A stretch of DNA of 48,936 nucleotides from an uncultured Bryobacteraceae bacterium (GTDB lineage Bacteria > Acidobacteriota > Terriglobia > Bryobacterales > Bryobacteraceae): positions 1-48,936 of the forward strand of contig CATPCJ010000123.1 of NCBI GenBank assembly GCA_955652915.1. The letters run 5' to 3'. The position numbers and the translations under genes are program-made. Positions 39,186 through 47,575 of this stretch are shown piece by piece. The stretch's first letter is position 1. The number at the start of each line of letters is the position of its first letter. The notes under the pieces are model-generated. The model was not told where the DNA came from. It was given only the letters and a program-made list of their open reading frames with translations, and did no database searches.

Positions 39186-40181
39186 TTAGACGGCCTTGCG
39201 CGGAATCGTGAACCGGACGGTAGTGCCTTGCCCGGATTCCGAAACCATCCAGATGCGTCCGCGGTGATTCTCTACAATTCGCTTGGCCATGGCAAGCCCC
39301 ATTCCCTCGCCCGGATATTCGTCACCATGCAGGCGCCGGCCGAGAGCGAAGGCCTGTTCCCAATACACCGGTATGAGGCCGATCCCGTTGTCCGCGACGG
39401 AAAAAATTAACTGGCCGGAGCGCTGTTCGGCGGAAACTCGAACGCGAAGTTGGTCGGCGCTCCTGAACTTGATGGCGTTTTCGATCAAGCGCCTGAGCAA
39501 CTCGCGTAGTTGGGACGCGTCACCCTCGATCGCCGCCGGCGGAACATCGCAGGTGATAAGGGCAGTCTCCGGCAACGCGCCGCTGAACTCTTCGATTGCA
39601 TTTACAGCCAAGCCATGGGCATCGATCGATTCAATTCGCCTTGTCCCGCCAGCCAGGGCTGAGAAATTCGCCAAACCGTGAGCCACGGATTCCAATTCCG
39701 CCGCCGGCCTATGAAGATTTTCCAACAAGGTGCGCAGAGCGTATTTCAGGTTGCTCTCCGATTCCGACAGCCGGCGGACATGATCCCGAGCTTCGATGCG
39801 CAGACGTTGCGCTTCCAGGACCGCGCTCTTCAACCGAATTGCAGTCCGGCGGCGTGATTCGCACAGCCAGCTAATCATTACGCCCAGCAGCGCGAGAGTC
39901 GCCAGATGCATTCTGTCGTCCGGTTCGGCAATCTGAAATGAATGAATCGGAGGTAACAGGAAATAGGCGGCCGCGATTGAATTCAGGGCCGTGCTCAACA
40001 GACCGGCACCCAGCCCGCCGTACCACGCACCCAGCAGAATCCAGGGCGCAAGCACGATTGGTGGAACACTCTGACCAACCCATGGCCGTAGAAGCTGCGC
40101 CGCCGAGATCGCAAGAATCACCGTGATGCCGGCGATCGAATACCGGCGTAAATCGGGTCGAAAGGATATAGAGGTTAGCAT
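39186..40181 (-). CDS. DUF4118-type sensor histidine kinase with a degenerate phosphoacceptor region
   Basis: Membrane sensor. Residues 1-110 form the four-helix KdpD-like DUF4118 module (AGITVILAISAAQLLRP, PPIVLAPWILLGAWYGGLG). A short coiled coil leads to the dimerisation region at about 140-175, which reads LLENLHRPAAELESVAHGLA and lacks a normal HE(L/F)RTPL H-box. The HATPase is complete: N box RRLIENAIKF, G1 DNGIGL, G2 GEGMGLAMAK. 331 aa. No response regulator is adjacent. It may use an atypical histidine, or act as a phosphatase or scaffold. Confidence 0.8.
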   Translation of the reverse strand: MLTSISFRPDLRRYSIAGITVILAISAAQLLRPWVGQSVPPIVLAPWILLGAWYGGLGAGLLSTALNSIAAAYFLLPPIHSFQIAEPDDRMHLATLALLGVMISWLCESRRRTAIRLKSAVLEAQRLRIEARDHVRRLSESESNLKYALRTLLENLHRPAAELESVAHGLANFSALAGGTRRIESIDAHGLAVNAIEEFSGALPETALITCDVPPAAIEGDASQLRELLRRLIENAIKFRSADQLRVRVSAEQRSGQLIFSVADNGIGLIPVYWEQAFALGRRLHGDEYPGEGMGLAMAKRIVENHRGRIWMVSESGQGTTVRFTIPRKAV

Positions 40182-40219
40182 GCTGTACTCCCGAGAACTG
40201 GAGAACCGATTCTAGCATC

Positions 40220-40246
40220 GGGGGGCTGGGGACTGGGAGCTTGGGG
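40220..40246 (+). other. potential G-quadruplex
   Basis: Four G runs of 6, 4, 3 and 4 bases separated by loops of 2, 3 and 5 bases, meeting the G3+N1-7 rule. It lies in the divergent region between the kinase and the zinc-ribbon gene, 124 bp before the latter and on its coding strand. Confidence 0.5.
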
Positions 40247-40369
40247 CTGGAACGTGGGCACCTGGCGATCCGCTGAGCCTCCGGACCCTTTAGTCCCAAG
40301 TCCCTAAGCTTCTAAAAGACTTGCTAATCAACGAGACTTCGGATAGAGTGAGTCAACGGAGGATAAGAA

Positions 40370-40840
40370 ATGGCATTTTGCCCCAGTTGTGGTTCGCAGG
40401 CCGATGGTCGATTCTGCCCAAAGTGTGGCGCTACTGTAGATGCGGGTGCAGTGCCGCCCCCCGGAGCGGCGCCCGCCGTGGGGAGTGGTGGATTGACCGA
40501 CAATGCCGCAGGCGCGTTGTGCTACCTCTTAGGTCTCATCACCGGAATCCTGTTCCTGGTGATTGCTCCTTACAACACCAACCGGAATGTGAAGTTCAAC
40601 GCCTTCCAGGCCATCTTTTTCCATGTCGGGATGATTGCGATCTACATCGTGCTGTTTATCGTCTCCCTCGGTTTGCACGTGATACCCGTCCTCGGGAGTA
40701 TCCTCGCGCTCCTGCTCACCTTGTGCGTCTGGATCGGCGGGGTTGGCCTTTGGCTGTACCTGATGTTCAAGACCTACAACGGGCAAAAAGTCGTGTTGCC
40801 GATAATCGGACCGCTGGCTGAAAAGCAAGCGAACACGTAG
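40370..40840 (+). CDS. zinc-ribbon membrane protein (DUF4870-like)
   Basis: An N-terminal zinc ribbon CPSCGSQADGRFCPKCG is joined by a Pro/Gly/Ala linker to three hydrophobic helices typical of DUF4870 (NAAGALCYLLGLITGILFLV, FNAFQAIFFHVGMIAIYIVL). 156 aa. A clear ribosome site, CGGAGGA, precedes the ATG. Function unknown; it stands alone. Confidence 0.88.
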   Translation: MAFCPSCGSQADGRFCPKCGATVDAGAVPPPGAAPAVGSGGLTDNAAGALCYLLGLITGILFLVIAPYNTNRNVKFNAFQAIFFHVGMIAIYIVLFIVSLGLHVIPVLGSILALLLTLCVWIGGVGLWLYLMFKTYNGQKVVLPIIGPLAEKQANT

Positions 40841-40934
40841 CTGAGTAGGATCGGCCTCCTGGCCTGTATTCTTCGATTGAAATAGCGGGTCCAGGGGGAA
40901 CCGCGCGGACGAGGGTGGGTGCCCTACCCGGCGG

Positions 40935-41783
40935 CTAGCGCAGTCCTTTTTTCTTTAGGAACGCAATCAAGGCTTCGGGGTCGTCGCTGATAATGGCGTC
41001 GACTCCGGCATCGATCAGCTTCTGCCAATCCTGAGGAGTATTGGCGGTCCAGGGAACAACTTCAAGCTTGGCCGCGTGGGACGCCTGCACCTGTTCGGGG
41101 GTCACCAACGGATAGTAAGGCGAGATGATTCCCGCTTCCCCTTCGCGCGCGATCTCCACGAACGGCCGCGTGTCGCCTTCCCACAATGCCACCAAGCGGA
41201 TATCGGGGGCCAGCCGCTTCATGGCGCGTAACGTCCGGAAATCGAACGACTGCACGATCACGCGCGACTCCAGCTTGTGCTTGCGAATCTCGTCCAGCAT
41301 CATTTTGGCGAAGACGTCCGGCGGCGGCGTTAACTCCGGATGGTCCGGATAACTCTTGGTTTCGATATTGAACTGAAAGGTCCCGCGGCGGGATAGATTC
41401 AGCACCTCGTCCAGCGTCGGGACACGAGTGCCCGGGACAGGCTGCTGTTTGGGAAAGCGCGGATTCTTCAAAGTCCCGCAATCGTACTCGCGCAGCTCCC
41501 GCAGAGTGATTTCGTGAATCGCGATGCCGGGATGCGGCCCGGTGCAGATTTCCGGATTCATGTGCGGATCGTGCGAAACCACCAGGACGTTGTCCTTGGT
41601 CACCGCCACGTCCATCTCCAGGAAATCGACGCCCACGTCGATGGCGTAGTTGAAGGCTGGAATGGTGTTCTCCGGCCGCATGGCGCGCGCCCCGCGGTGG
41701 CCGTGGACCAGAATGCGCGGAGCCGCGCTCAGCATCTGCAAACCGGCGGCAAGCAGCAGGCAGGTCCCAAGATGTTTGCGCAT
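40935..41783 (-). CDS. exported glycerophosphodiester phosphodiesterase
   Basis: Hydrolyses glycerophosphodiesters to glycerol-3-phosphate and an alcohol. TIM-barrel motifs: ILVHGHRGARAMRPENTIPAF, FLEMDVAVTKDNVLVVSHDP with the metal and catalytic residues, and a C-terminal AGVDAIISDDPEALI. Sec leader MRKHLGTCLLLAAGLQMLSA fixes the start; the frame is open far upstream but only through another gene. About 282 aa. Last gene of a three-gene operon, 13 bp after the cysteine-rich gene. Confidence 0.95.
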   Translation of the reverse strand: MRKHLGTCLLLAAGLQMLSAAPRILVHGHRGARAMRPENTIPAFNYAIDVGVDFLEMDVAVTKDNVLVVSHDPHMNPEICTGPHPGIAIHEITLRELREYDCGTLKNPRFPKQQPVPGTRVPTLDEVLNLSRRGTFQFNIETKSYPDHPELTPPPDVFAKMMLDEIRKHKLESRVIVQSFDFRTLRAMKRLAPDIRLVALWEGDTRPFVEIAREGEAGIISPYYPLVTPEQVQASHAAKLEVVPWTANTPQDWQKLIDAGVDAIISDDPEALIAFLKKKGLR

Positions 41784-41796
41784 ATGGACGAGCCTA

Positions 41797-42099
41797 TCAG
41801 ACGATTCCTTCTCCGGAATGAGGATCGTGTGAATAGTCTTCGGCAACGGGTTCTTCCTGAATCGGGGCGATCTCTTCCACAACGGGAGGGGCTTCCGAAA
41901 CCTCTGCCAGAGCCTCTGCCTGAACAGGCGCTTCCACTTCAGCCGCCGACAACGGCTCTTCGCACTCACAACAATCGCTGCAGCGCTTACATCGATCGCA
42001 GCGGTGATTTCGACAGGCATCCTTCGTGCAATATGCGCAGATCTCCGAGGACGGCTCGCCACAGATGCTGCACGTGAAAACTGCCGCTCCCGCCGTCAT
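41797..42099 (-). CDS. small cysteine-rich zinc-binding protein
   Basis: 100 aa. The first 47 residues hold nine cysteines and one histidine in a treble-clef or B-box-like arrangement (CSICGEPSSEICAYC, CRNHRCDRCKRCSDCCEC). The rest is acidic and Pro/Val/Glu-rich without cysteine. The start codon overlaps the previous stop as ATGA, so translation is coupled. Probably a zinc-bound protein-interaction module; no exact family recognised. Confidence 0.8.
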   Translation of the reverse strand: MTAGAAVFTCSICGEPSSEICAYCTKDACRNHRCDRCKRCSDCCECEEPLSAAEVEAPVQAEALAEVSEAPPVVEEIAPIQEEPVAEDYSHDPHSGEGIV

Positions 42100-42668
42100 T
42101 TTTTCACCGGCTTCCGTTCCTGCGGCGCGGGCGGATGGAGCAACGTCTCCCGGCAGCGCTGCGCTTCGTGATCGACCACTTTAAACTCCTGCTCTTTCTG
42201 CTCCGCCAAGTCTTGAATGTACTGGCGAAGCCTGTCCCGATTCACGCTGTTCTCGCCCATCACGGCTTGCACCAAATCCGCCAGCGCCGGATTTTGATAC
42301 TTGCGAATGCCCTCAATCACGGAGCCGAACGTGGATTCCATCGCCAGCATACGAAAGTAGGTATCCAGAGCCAATGTCAGGCGGTCGGGCTGCCTGGCCA
42401 GAGCTTCGCTGGACGACAGTAAATACCTGAGTTCCGCCTGGCCTGTTTTCCATTGCAGGGCGTAGGCCTCGGGCGCGCCGTTGGCCACCCAGGTTTCAGG
42501 CTTGATGCGCTCGATGATCGGCTTCAAATGCTGAGTTTGAAGATCCAGGCTTTCGAGTAGCTTGCGAACATCCCATTCTGACGAGACTCCTGCTCCGCGC
42601 GGCGGCGCAGGTTGCGCCAGCGCGAGACCGGAAGTGAACAAAATACCCGCCAGGAGAGTGAACTTCAT
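42096..42668 (-). CDS. exported helical protein of unknown function
   Basis: 190 aa with a Sec leader MKFTLLAGILFTSGLALAQ, then an all-helical region (VRKLLESLDLQTQHLKPIIE) rich in charged residues, with one cysteine near the end (RCRETLLHP). First gene of the operon with the cysteine-rich protein and the phosphodiesterase. No function is recognised. Confidence 0.78.
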   Translation of the reverse strand: MKFTLLAGILFTSGLALAQPAPPRGAGVSSEWDVRKLLESLDLQTQHLKPIIERIKPETWVANGAPEAYALQWKTGQAELRYLLSSSEALARQPDRLTLALDTYFRMLAMESTFGSVIEGIRKYQNPALADLVQAVMGENSVNRDRLRQYIQDLAEQKEQEFKVVDHEAQRCRETLLHPPAPQERKPVKK

Positions 42669-42731
42669 GGATTGACGTTCCTATTGGCTAGTGTGCCACA
42701 AAGCTGCGGCTGCGTACGGAATCGCGACGGT

Positions 42732-42879
42732 TGGCAAGAGGCTTCCTCCCCTGGCGACCTTGTCCGCTGACAAGCTGAGGCTTTACGAGTGCCCCTTGCC
42801 TGGCAAGAGGCGTCCTCTCCTGGCGACCTGGTCCGCTGACAAGCTGAGGCTTTACGAGTGCGCCTCGCATGGCAAGCCC
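42732..42879. repeat. 69-bp tandem repeat, two copies and a stub
   Basis: Two adjoining 69-bp units (42732-42800 and 42801-42869) share TGGCAAGAGGC, CTGGCGACCT and the 26-bp block GTCCGCTGACAA...TTTACGAGTGC with only a few differences. A third start, TGGCAAG, follows at 42870. The unit is 23 codons long, so any frame through it stays in phase. No convincing gene covers it. Confidence 0.85.
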
Positions 42880-42880
42880 T

Positions 42881-43113
42881 TCACATACCAACCGGAGGCA
42901 GAATATCGGGGAAGCGCTCGAAATTCATCTCCATTCCCTTAAACGGGGATTCGGCAAACAATTCGACTAGGTTCTTTTCGGTTTTTGCTGTCCAACTGCC
43001 TGAACACCCTCTACGATGATCTCGTCAACAGAACGGAAGTGGCCGCTTTGCATTTCCTTCTTCACCAGTTTTTCGGTCTCCGGTTTGATGCGAATGATCC
43101 TGGCAAACTACAT
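42881..43113 (-). pseudogene. type II antitoxin (ParD/CopG-like) relic
   Basis: From 43113 the reverse strand reads ATG then TAG, then in the same frame FARIIRIKPETEKLVKKEMQ and SGHFRSVDEIIVEGVQAVG, a ribbon-helix-helix antitoxin pattern. A one-base shift after about 43 codons restores the expected tail KNLVELFAESPFKGMEMNFE, ending at the TGA at 42881-42883. A stop at codon 2 plus a frameshift means the gene is dead unless translation starts elsewhere. No toxin partner was found beside it. The spaces on either side (42669-42880 and 43114-43246) hold only the tandem repeat and nothing recognisable. Confidence 0.6.
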
Positions 43114-43246
43114 GATCTCACGGGATCGGAGGGGCCGAGTGGCCAGTTTGTTCAGGAACTGTCCGGAATCGAACAGTACCTCCTGGCGAAGTGTTCTCCT
43201 TTCAGTAAATGACCCAGGGACCCCGAGTTGCAAGCATAATTAGCTT

Positions 43247-45739
43247 ATGATCAACCCGCTCGAAGATCTTCGTTATTCACTTCGCGGCCTCGGCAGAAGT
43301 CCGATGTTTACTATCGTGGCTTTGTTATCGCTGGCGCTGGGGATCGGCGCCAATACGGCGGTGTTCAGTTTGATGGACCAGGTGCTGTTGCGATCGCTGC
43401 CGGTCAAGCATCCGGGGGAACTCGTGGTGTTCAAAGCTCCCGGACCGCGGCGTGGAAGAGTCGACACCAGTTACGACGACAAACTCACGTTCTCCTATCC
43501 TATGTATCGCGATTTCCGGGATCGCAATCCGGTATTCAGCGGCGTACTGGCCAGATTTCCGATCAGCTTCAGCATGAGCCGGCACGATTCAACGGAGCGC
43601 ATTCACGGCGATCTGGTTTCTGGGAATTATTTCGAGGTGCTCGGGCTGAACGCGGCCATCGGGCGTACGCTCACGCAGCAGGATGACCAGACCCCCGGCG
43701 CGCATCCGGTGGTGGTGTTGAGTTACGGATTCTGGAAACGCCGATTCGGCGCGGACCCTGGCGTCTTAAATCAAAGCATCACGCTGAACGCGCATCCCAT
43801 GACCATCGTGGGAGTGGCGCCAGCAGGCTTCAAGAGCGTCGGTATTGGAGAGGCCGCCGACGTTTTCGTTCCCATGATGATGCGGGCCCAGATGTCGCCG
43901 GGAAGCAACGATCTCGACAATAGGCGTTCGATGTGGCTGAACATCGTAGCCCGTTTGAAGCCAGGGATCTCACGCGAGCAGGGCGAGGCCGCCATGAACA
44001 CATTCTGGAAGCCGATTCTCGAGACGGAAGTCAAGGAGATGCCCAACGCTTCACAAACCCTGCGCGGCAACTTTCTAAAACGTCATCTCTCGCTGCTGCC
44101 TGGGCGCAAGGGTGTTTCGGCGCCGCAGGACGAGCTGAGCAGCGCGATGGCGGTTCTGATGGCAATGGTGGGAGTGCTGTTGCTCATCGCTTGCGCGAAC
44201 GTCGCGAATCTTCTGATTGCGCGGGCCACCGCCCGGCAGCGTGAAATCGGGATACGGCTGGCAATGGGCGCAAGCCGTGCCCGGCTGGTGCGGCAGTTGC
44301 TGATGGAGAGCCTGCTGCTGGCCCTGGGCGGAGGTCTTCTGGGACTCCTAGCGGCCGATTGGACAGGCGACGCTCTGCTGCGGTTCCTTCCAACCGATCC
44401 ATCCATGGAAGGCTTATCCAGCCATCCCGATTCGCGTGTGTTTTTGTTCGCGCTCGCGCTTTCGATCGTTACGGGAATTATTTTCGGTATCGTACCAGCC
44501 TTGCAGGGCACCCGTAACGAATTGGCGGCCACGCTGAAGGACCAGGCCGCCGGAGTCTTGGGCGGCTTCGGGAATCTGCGTCTTCGAAAGGGCCTGGTGG
44601 TAACGCAAGTGGCGCTCTCATTGACGCTTCTGATTGGCGCGGGATTGTTCACCAGAAGCCTGTACAACGTGAAGAATATCAATTCCGGCTTCCGCACGGA
44701 TCATCTCATCTCGTTTGCGGTGCAACCTGGTTTGAACGGCTATAGTCCGCAGCGCATCCGGACGCTTACCGAGCAATTGCAGGAAAATATTTCGCGTCTG
44801 CCGGGTGTCCGCGCCGTAGCTGTGTCGCAGCTTGCGGTGTTGTCCGGAGACAACGCCATCACGACCATCACTGTGCCGGGCTATCACGCCAAAGAAGACG
44901 AGGATATGGGCGTTTGGACGAATTCCGTGAGTCCCGGCTATTTCGCGACGATGGGCATTCCGCTCCTAGCCGGCCGCGATTTCACAAAGGCCGATGGCGA
45001 CGGTGCGCCCAAGGTTGTCGTCATCAATGAGACCATGGCGAAATATTTCTTCGGGAACGAGAGCCCACTCGGGCGCCGTATCCAGCGAGGCTCGGATGGT
45101 CCGATGGAAATCATCGGCGTGGTGCGCAACGGAAAGACGTCCGATCTTCGAGAAAAGGATAATCGCTTTTACTATGCGCCCGCCGCTCAAACCACAATGG
45201 GCAGCATGACGTTCTATGCACGCACGGCGCAGGACCCCGCATCCATTACACCAATGCTGCGTGGCGCAGTCCGGAGCGAGGATCCGAACCTGCCGGTGTT
45301 CAACGTCAAGACCGTCGAAAAGCAGATCGACGAAACGATTTTCATGGACCGTCTGGTAGCGGTGCTTTCGGCGACGTTCGGCATGTTGGCGACTCTGCTG
45401 GCGGCGGTTGGATTGTACGGCGTCATGGCCTACATGGTGGTGAGAAGGACCCGCGAAATCGGGATCAGAATGGCTTTAGGCGCGGATCGAAGAAAGGTCC
45501 TGCGGCTGGTGATGAAGGAAGCGATCCTGTTGGCCGGCGTGGGAATCGCTATCGCCGTCGTGGTTTCTCTGGCGACAGGGCGGCTGATTCAATCTCAACT
45601 TTTGGGCGTGAGCGGAAGAGACCCATTGGTAATCGCATCCGCGACTGGGGTGCTGGCGCTGGTCGCATTGTTTGCCGGCTTTCTGCCGGCGATGCGCGCC
45701 ACGCGGGTGGATCCGTTGCAGGCGCTCCGTTACGAATAA
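43247..45739 (+). CDS. ADOP-type (MacB/FtsX-like) ABC transporter permease
   Basis: 830-aa permease with the tandem layout of acidobacterial duplicated orphan permeases: N-terminal helix (MFTIVALLSLALGIGANTAV), a MacB-type periplasmic domain, three helices of an FtsX module (ANLLIARATARQREIGIRLA), then a second periplasmic domain and FtsX module (RTREIGIRMALGADRRKVLR) ending PAMRATRVDPLQALRYE. No ATPase gene is adjacent, as the 'orphan' name implies. Relatives are linked to macrolide or peptide efflux and mechanotransmission; the substrate here is unknown. Confidence 0.95.
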   Translation: MINPLEDLRYSLRGLGRSPMFTIVALLSLALGIGANTAVFSLMDQVLLRSLPVKHPGELVVFKAPGPRRGRVDTSYDDKLTFSYPMYRDFRDRNPVFSGVLARFPISFSMSRHDSTERIHGDLVSGNYFEVLGLNAAIGRTLTQQDDQTPGAHPVVVLSYGFWKRRFGADPGVLNQSITLNAHPMTIVGVAPAGFKSVGIGEAADVFVPMMMRAQMSPGSNDLDNRRSMWLNIVARLKPGISREQGEAAMNTFWKPILETEVKEMPNASQTLRGNFLKRHLSLLPGRKGVSAPQDELSSAMAVLMAMVGVLLLIACANVANLLIARATARQREIGIRLAMGASRARLVRQLLMESLLLALGGGLLGLLAADWTGDALLRFLPTDPSMEGLSSHPDSRVFLFALALSIVTGIIFGIVPALQGTRNELAATLKDQAAGVLGGFGNLRLRKGLVVTQVALSLTLLIGAGLFTRSLYNVKNINSGFRTDHLISFAVQPGLNGYSPQRIRTLTEQLQENISRLPGVRAVAVSQLAVLSGDNAITTITVPGYHAKEDEDMGVWTNSVSPGYFATMGIPLLAGRDFTKADGDGAPKVVVINETMAKYFFGNESPLGRRIQRGSDGPMEIIGVVRNGKTSDLREKDNRFYYAPAAQTTMGSMTFYARTAQDPASITPMLRGAVRSEDPNLPVFNVKTVEKQIDETIFMDRLVAVLSATFGMLATLLAAVGLYGVMAYMVVRRTREIGIRMALGADRRKVLRLVMKEAILLAGVGIAIAVVVSLATGRLIQSQLLGVSGRDPLVIASATGVLALVALFAGFLPAMRATRVDPLQALRYE

Positions 45740-46149
45740 CGATGTGGCGTACATGTGCGTGCCGCGTCGAGACTCTCTCGACGCCCGCACTTGACCCGGG
45801 ATATTCAAGAGCTCGGCCCGGCGACAGACTGCCTGGAAGGTGCTCGTCACAGATAACGTTTGTGGTCCCGGGGACACAGGCGGCAAGCGTCGATGCGGAG
45901 TCATCTGGATTTAGCGCGAGGGCAGGAAAAGTGCAATCTGGCTGGAAGGACGTCGAGAAGGCAACAGTCGATCCCTGCGGGAACGTGTCAAGACATTGGT
46001 GCTCTCTGGCCGTCGAAGAGCATGGCTCCGGTTTTCATCCGATCCCTGGCATTGGTTGGCGGTTCACTGCCCTGTTCGGCGTTGGAAAGTCTTCTCTTTA
46101 CGAATCGGAACCGGGCCGAGTCCACAATTCATGAAGTCTGGAGATAGTT
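45740..46149. other. region without a clear gene upstream of the transposase relic
   Basis: An open frame of about 130 codons exists on the plus strand but has no known relative, no ribosome site and a random-looking composition. Since a decayed IS110-type transposase follows, part of this may be the element's non-coding left end. Confidence 0.4.
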
Positions 46150-46437
46150 ATGAGCAAGAAGAAGCCGGCAGGCAAACAGAAGAAGTCTGCTCCAGCGACA
46201 GTGGACTGGAAGGCACTGGAGATTTGTGCACCCAGACGCCGCAGGCATTGAGTGGGTGGTAGCGGGCATTGGCTGGCTGTGGCCCGGAGCGCGATGATAA
46301 TCCGGTGCGATGCTTCGGTTGTATTACCGCCGATCTACACGACATGGCGCGTTGGCTGCTGGAGAAGGAAGTGCGCAGCGTGGACAGGCTATCGACCGGG
46401 GTGTTCTGGATGCCGGTTTTGGAGGTAATCGAACCGA
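46150..46437 (+). pseudogene. IS110/IS1111-family transposase fragment
   Basis: Starts with ATG and a lysine-rich leader (SKKKPAGKQKKSAPATVDWK), then LEICAP. After a frameshift it reads PDAAGIEWVVAGIGWL, then after a second shift NPVRCFGCITADLHDMARWL and STGVFWMPVLEVIEP. This is the N-terminal DEDD part of IS110-family transposases (DAAGID..., FTADLHALA, ESTGVYW). It has two frameshifts and ends at about residue 95 of the usual 330-400, where the nucleoside hydrolase stop begins. Clearly non-functional. Confidence 0.85.
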
Positions 46438-47421
46438 TTACTTTTCGAAGGCTTCTCGAAAGATCTTCCGGAATGCGATTGCGTCCGCATCCAGAGCGAA
46501 GTCGACGTTTGCGCGTCCCGGCGTCTGAACCGTTCGGCCGTCCTCCGGTGGATCCTGGCGAACGTCAATGTGCATCCGGCTCGGCTTCACGACCCCAGGA
46601 TGAAGCAGCGTGACCGCCGCCAGCGGGTCCCACGCGTAGAAGTAGCCATCCTCGATGAACTTCCGGTCCGTCTCCAGGACCTGGGCCACGAACTTCGCCA
46701 GCGGCAACTTCGCCGCGGATTGAAATTCACGGAGGAACGCCGTGTCGATGGGAACCTTGTTGGTTGCATCCAGGGGAATCAGACGTATCGGAATGCCGGA
46801 GCGAAAGACGATGCGGGCGGCCAGCGGGTCGACAAAAATATTCCATTCGGCGGTCCTGTTGTTCGTTTTGAAAACGCCGCCGTCGGCGAGATTGCCGGGG
46901 ACCCGGACGGCGCCGCCCATGATTACCAGTTCCCGGATGGTTCCGGCTATGGAGGGATCGCGCTGCAGCGCCTCGGCGAGATTCGTCAGCGGACCGAGAG
47001 CGAGAATGCGCACTGGATGGGAACGATCTTTCAATCGTTGCAGGAAATATTCAGCGGCGGGTTTCGGCTCCGGCTGCCGCGCTGCTACAGGCAGTGTAAC
47101 GCCCTGGAGTTCGTCCGAAGTCTTACGCCACTGAGCCGGAAATTCAGCATGGCCGCGCAACGGAGTGCTCCGTCCAGTGAATACCGGGATATTTTTGCGC
47201 CCGCTGAGCTCTAGCAAGCGGACGAGATTGTGCGCGCCGGCATCGACATGCGCCAATCCATTGGCAATCGTGATAGCTTCGATGTGGACGGTGGGATGGG
47301 CGAGGAGAAACGCGATCGCCATTAAGTCGTCCGAACCGGCGTCGGTATCGATGATGACGGAGTTGATCTGGGCGGCCAATGCAGTGGCGAGAAAAGCGAG
47401 GATCAGTGTGCGTTTGGCCAT
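46438..47421 (-). CDS. exported inosine/uridine-preferring nucleoside hydrolase
   Basis: Cleaves the N-glycosidic bond of ribonucleosides for salvage. Calcium-site motif VIIDTDAGSDDLMAIAFLLA, then ILALGPLTNLAEAL, VIMGGAV, the substrate segment TAEWNIFVDPLAA and a C-terminal FYAWDPLAAV aspartate. Leader MAKRTLILAFLATALAAQ suggests export, as in other acidobacterial members. 327 aa, normal. Its 3' end abuts the transposase relic, which lost its own C-terminal part there. Confidence 0.93.
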   Translation of the reverse strand: MAKRTLILAFLATALAAQINSVIIDTDAGSDDLMAIAFLLAHPTVHIEAITIANGLAHVDAGAHNLVRLLELSGRKNIPVFTGRSTPLRGHAEFPAQWRKTSDELQGVTLPVAARQPEPKPAAEYFLQRLKDRSHPVRILALGPLTNLAEALQRDPSIAGTIRELVIMGGAVRVPGNLADGGVFKTNNRTAEWNIFVDPLAARIVFRSGIPIRLIPLDATNKVPIDTAFLREFQSAAKLPLAKFVAQVLETDRKFIEDGYFYAWDPLAAVTLLHPGVVKPSRMHIDVRQDPPEDGRTVQTPGRANVDFALDADAIAFRKIFREAFEK

Positions 47422-47575
47422 TCGGGAAAACTAGAATAACACTTTGTACCCTGATCACCCCTTCTGTGATTCCAAAGGGCTATTCTAGGTTAAAAATAAA
47501 TGAAGAATGGGGGGTACCGATAGACCTGAAATAGTATACAATGACAAGGATACGAATACTGAAAGGAGGCCAAAA
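47422..47575 (+). promoter_or_regulatory. structured leader and ribosome site of the small peptide gene
   Basis: Nested inverted repeat: CTAGAATA (47431-47438) with TATTCTAG (47481-47488), CTTTG with CAAAG inside, and ATCAC with GTGAT innermost. Downstream lie a possible -10, TATACAAT (about 47533), and a very strong AAAGGAGG shortly before the ATG. The repeat also sits just upstream of the divergent hydrolase gene. Confidence 0.55.

Noticed and set aside
42732-42879. CRISPR array
   Set aside because: Only two adjoining copies with no spacers and no cas genes; a plain tandem repeat.
42985-43212. 75-codon plus-strand frame (MLSNCLNTLYDDLVNRTEV...)
   Set aside because: It is the antisense of the antitoxin relic, which gives the meaningful reading.
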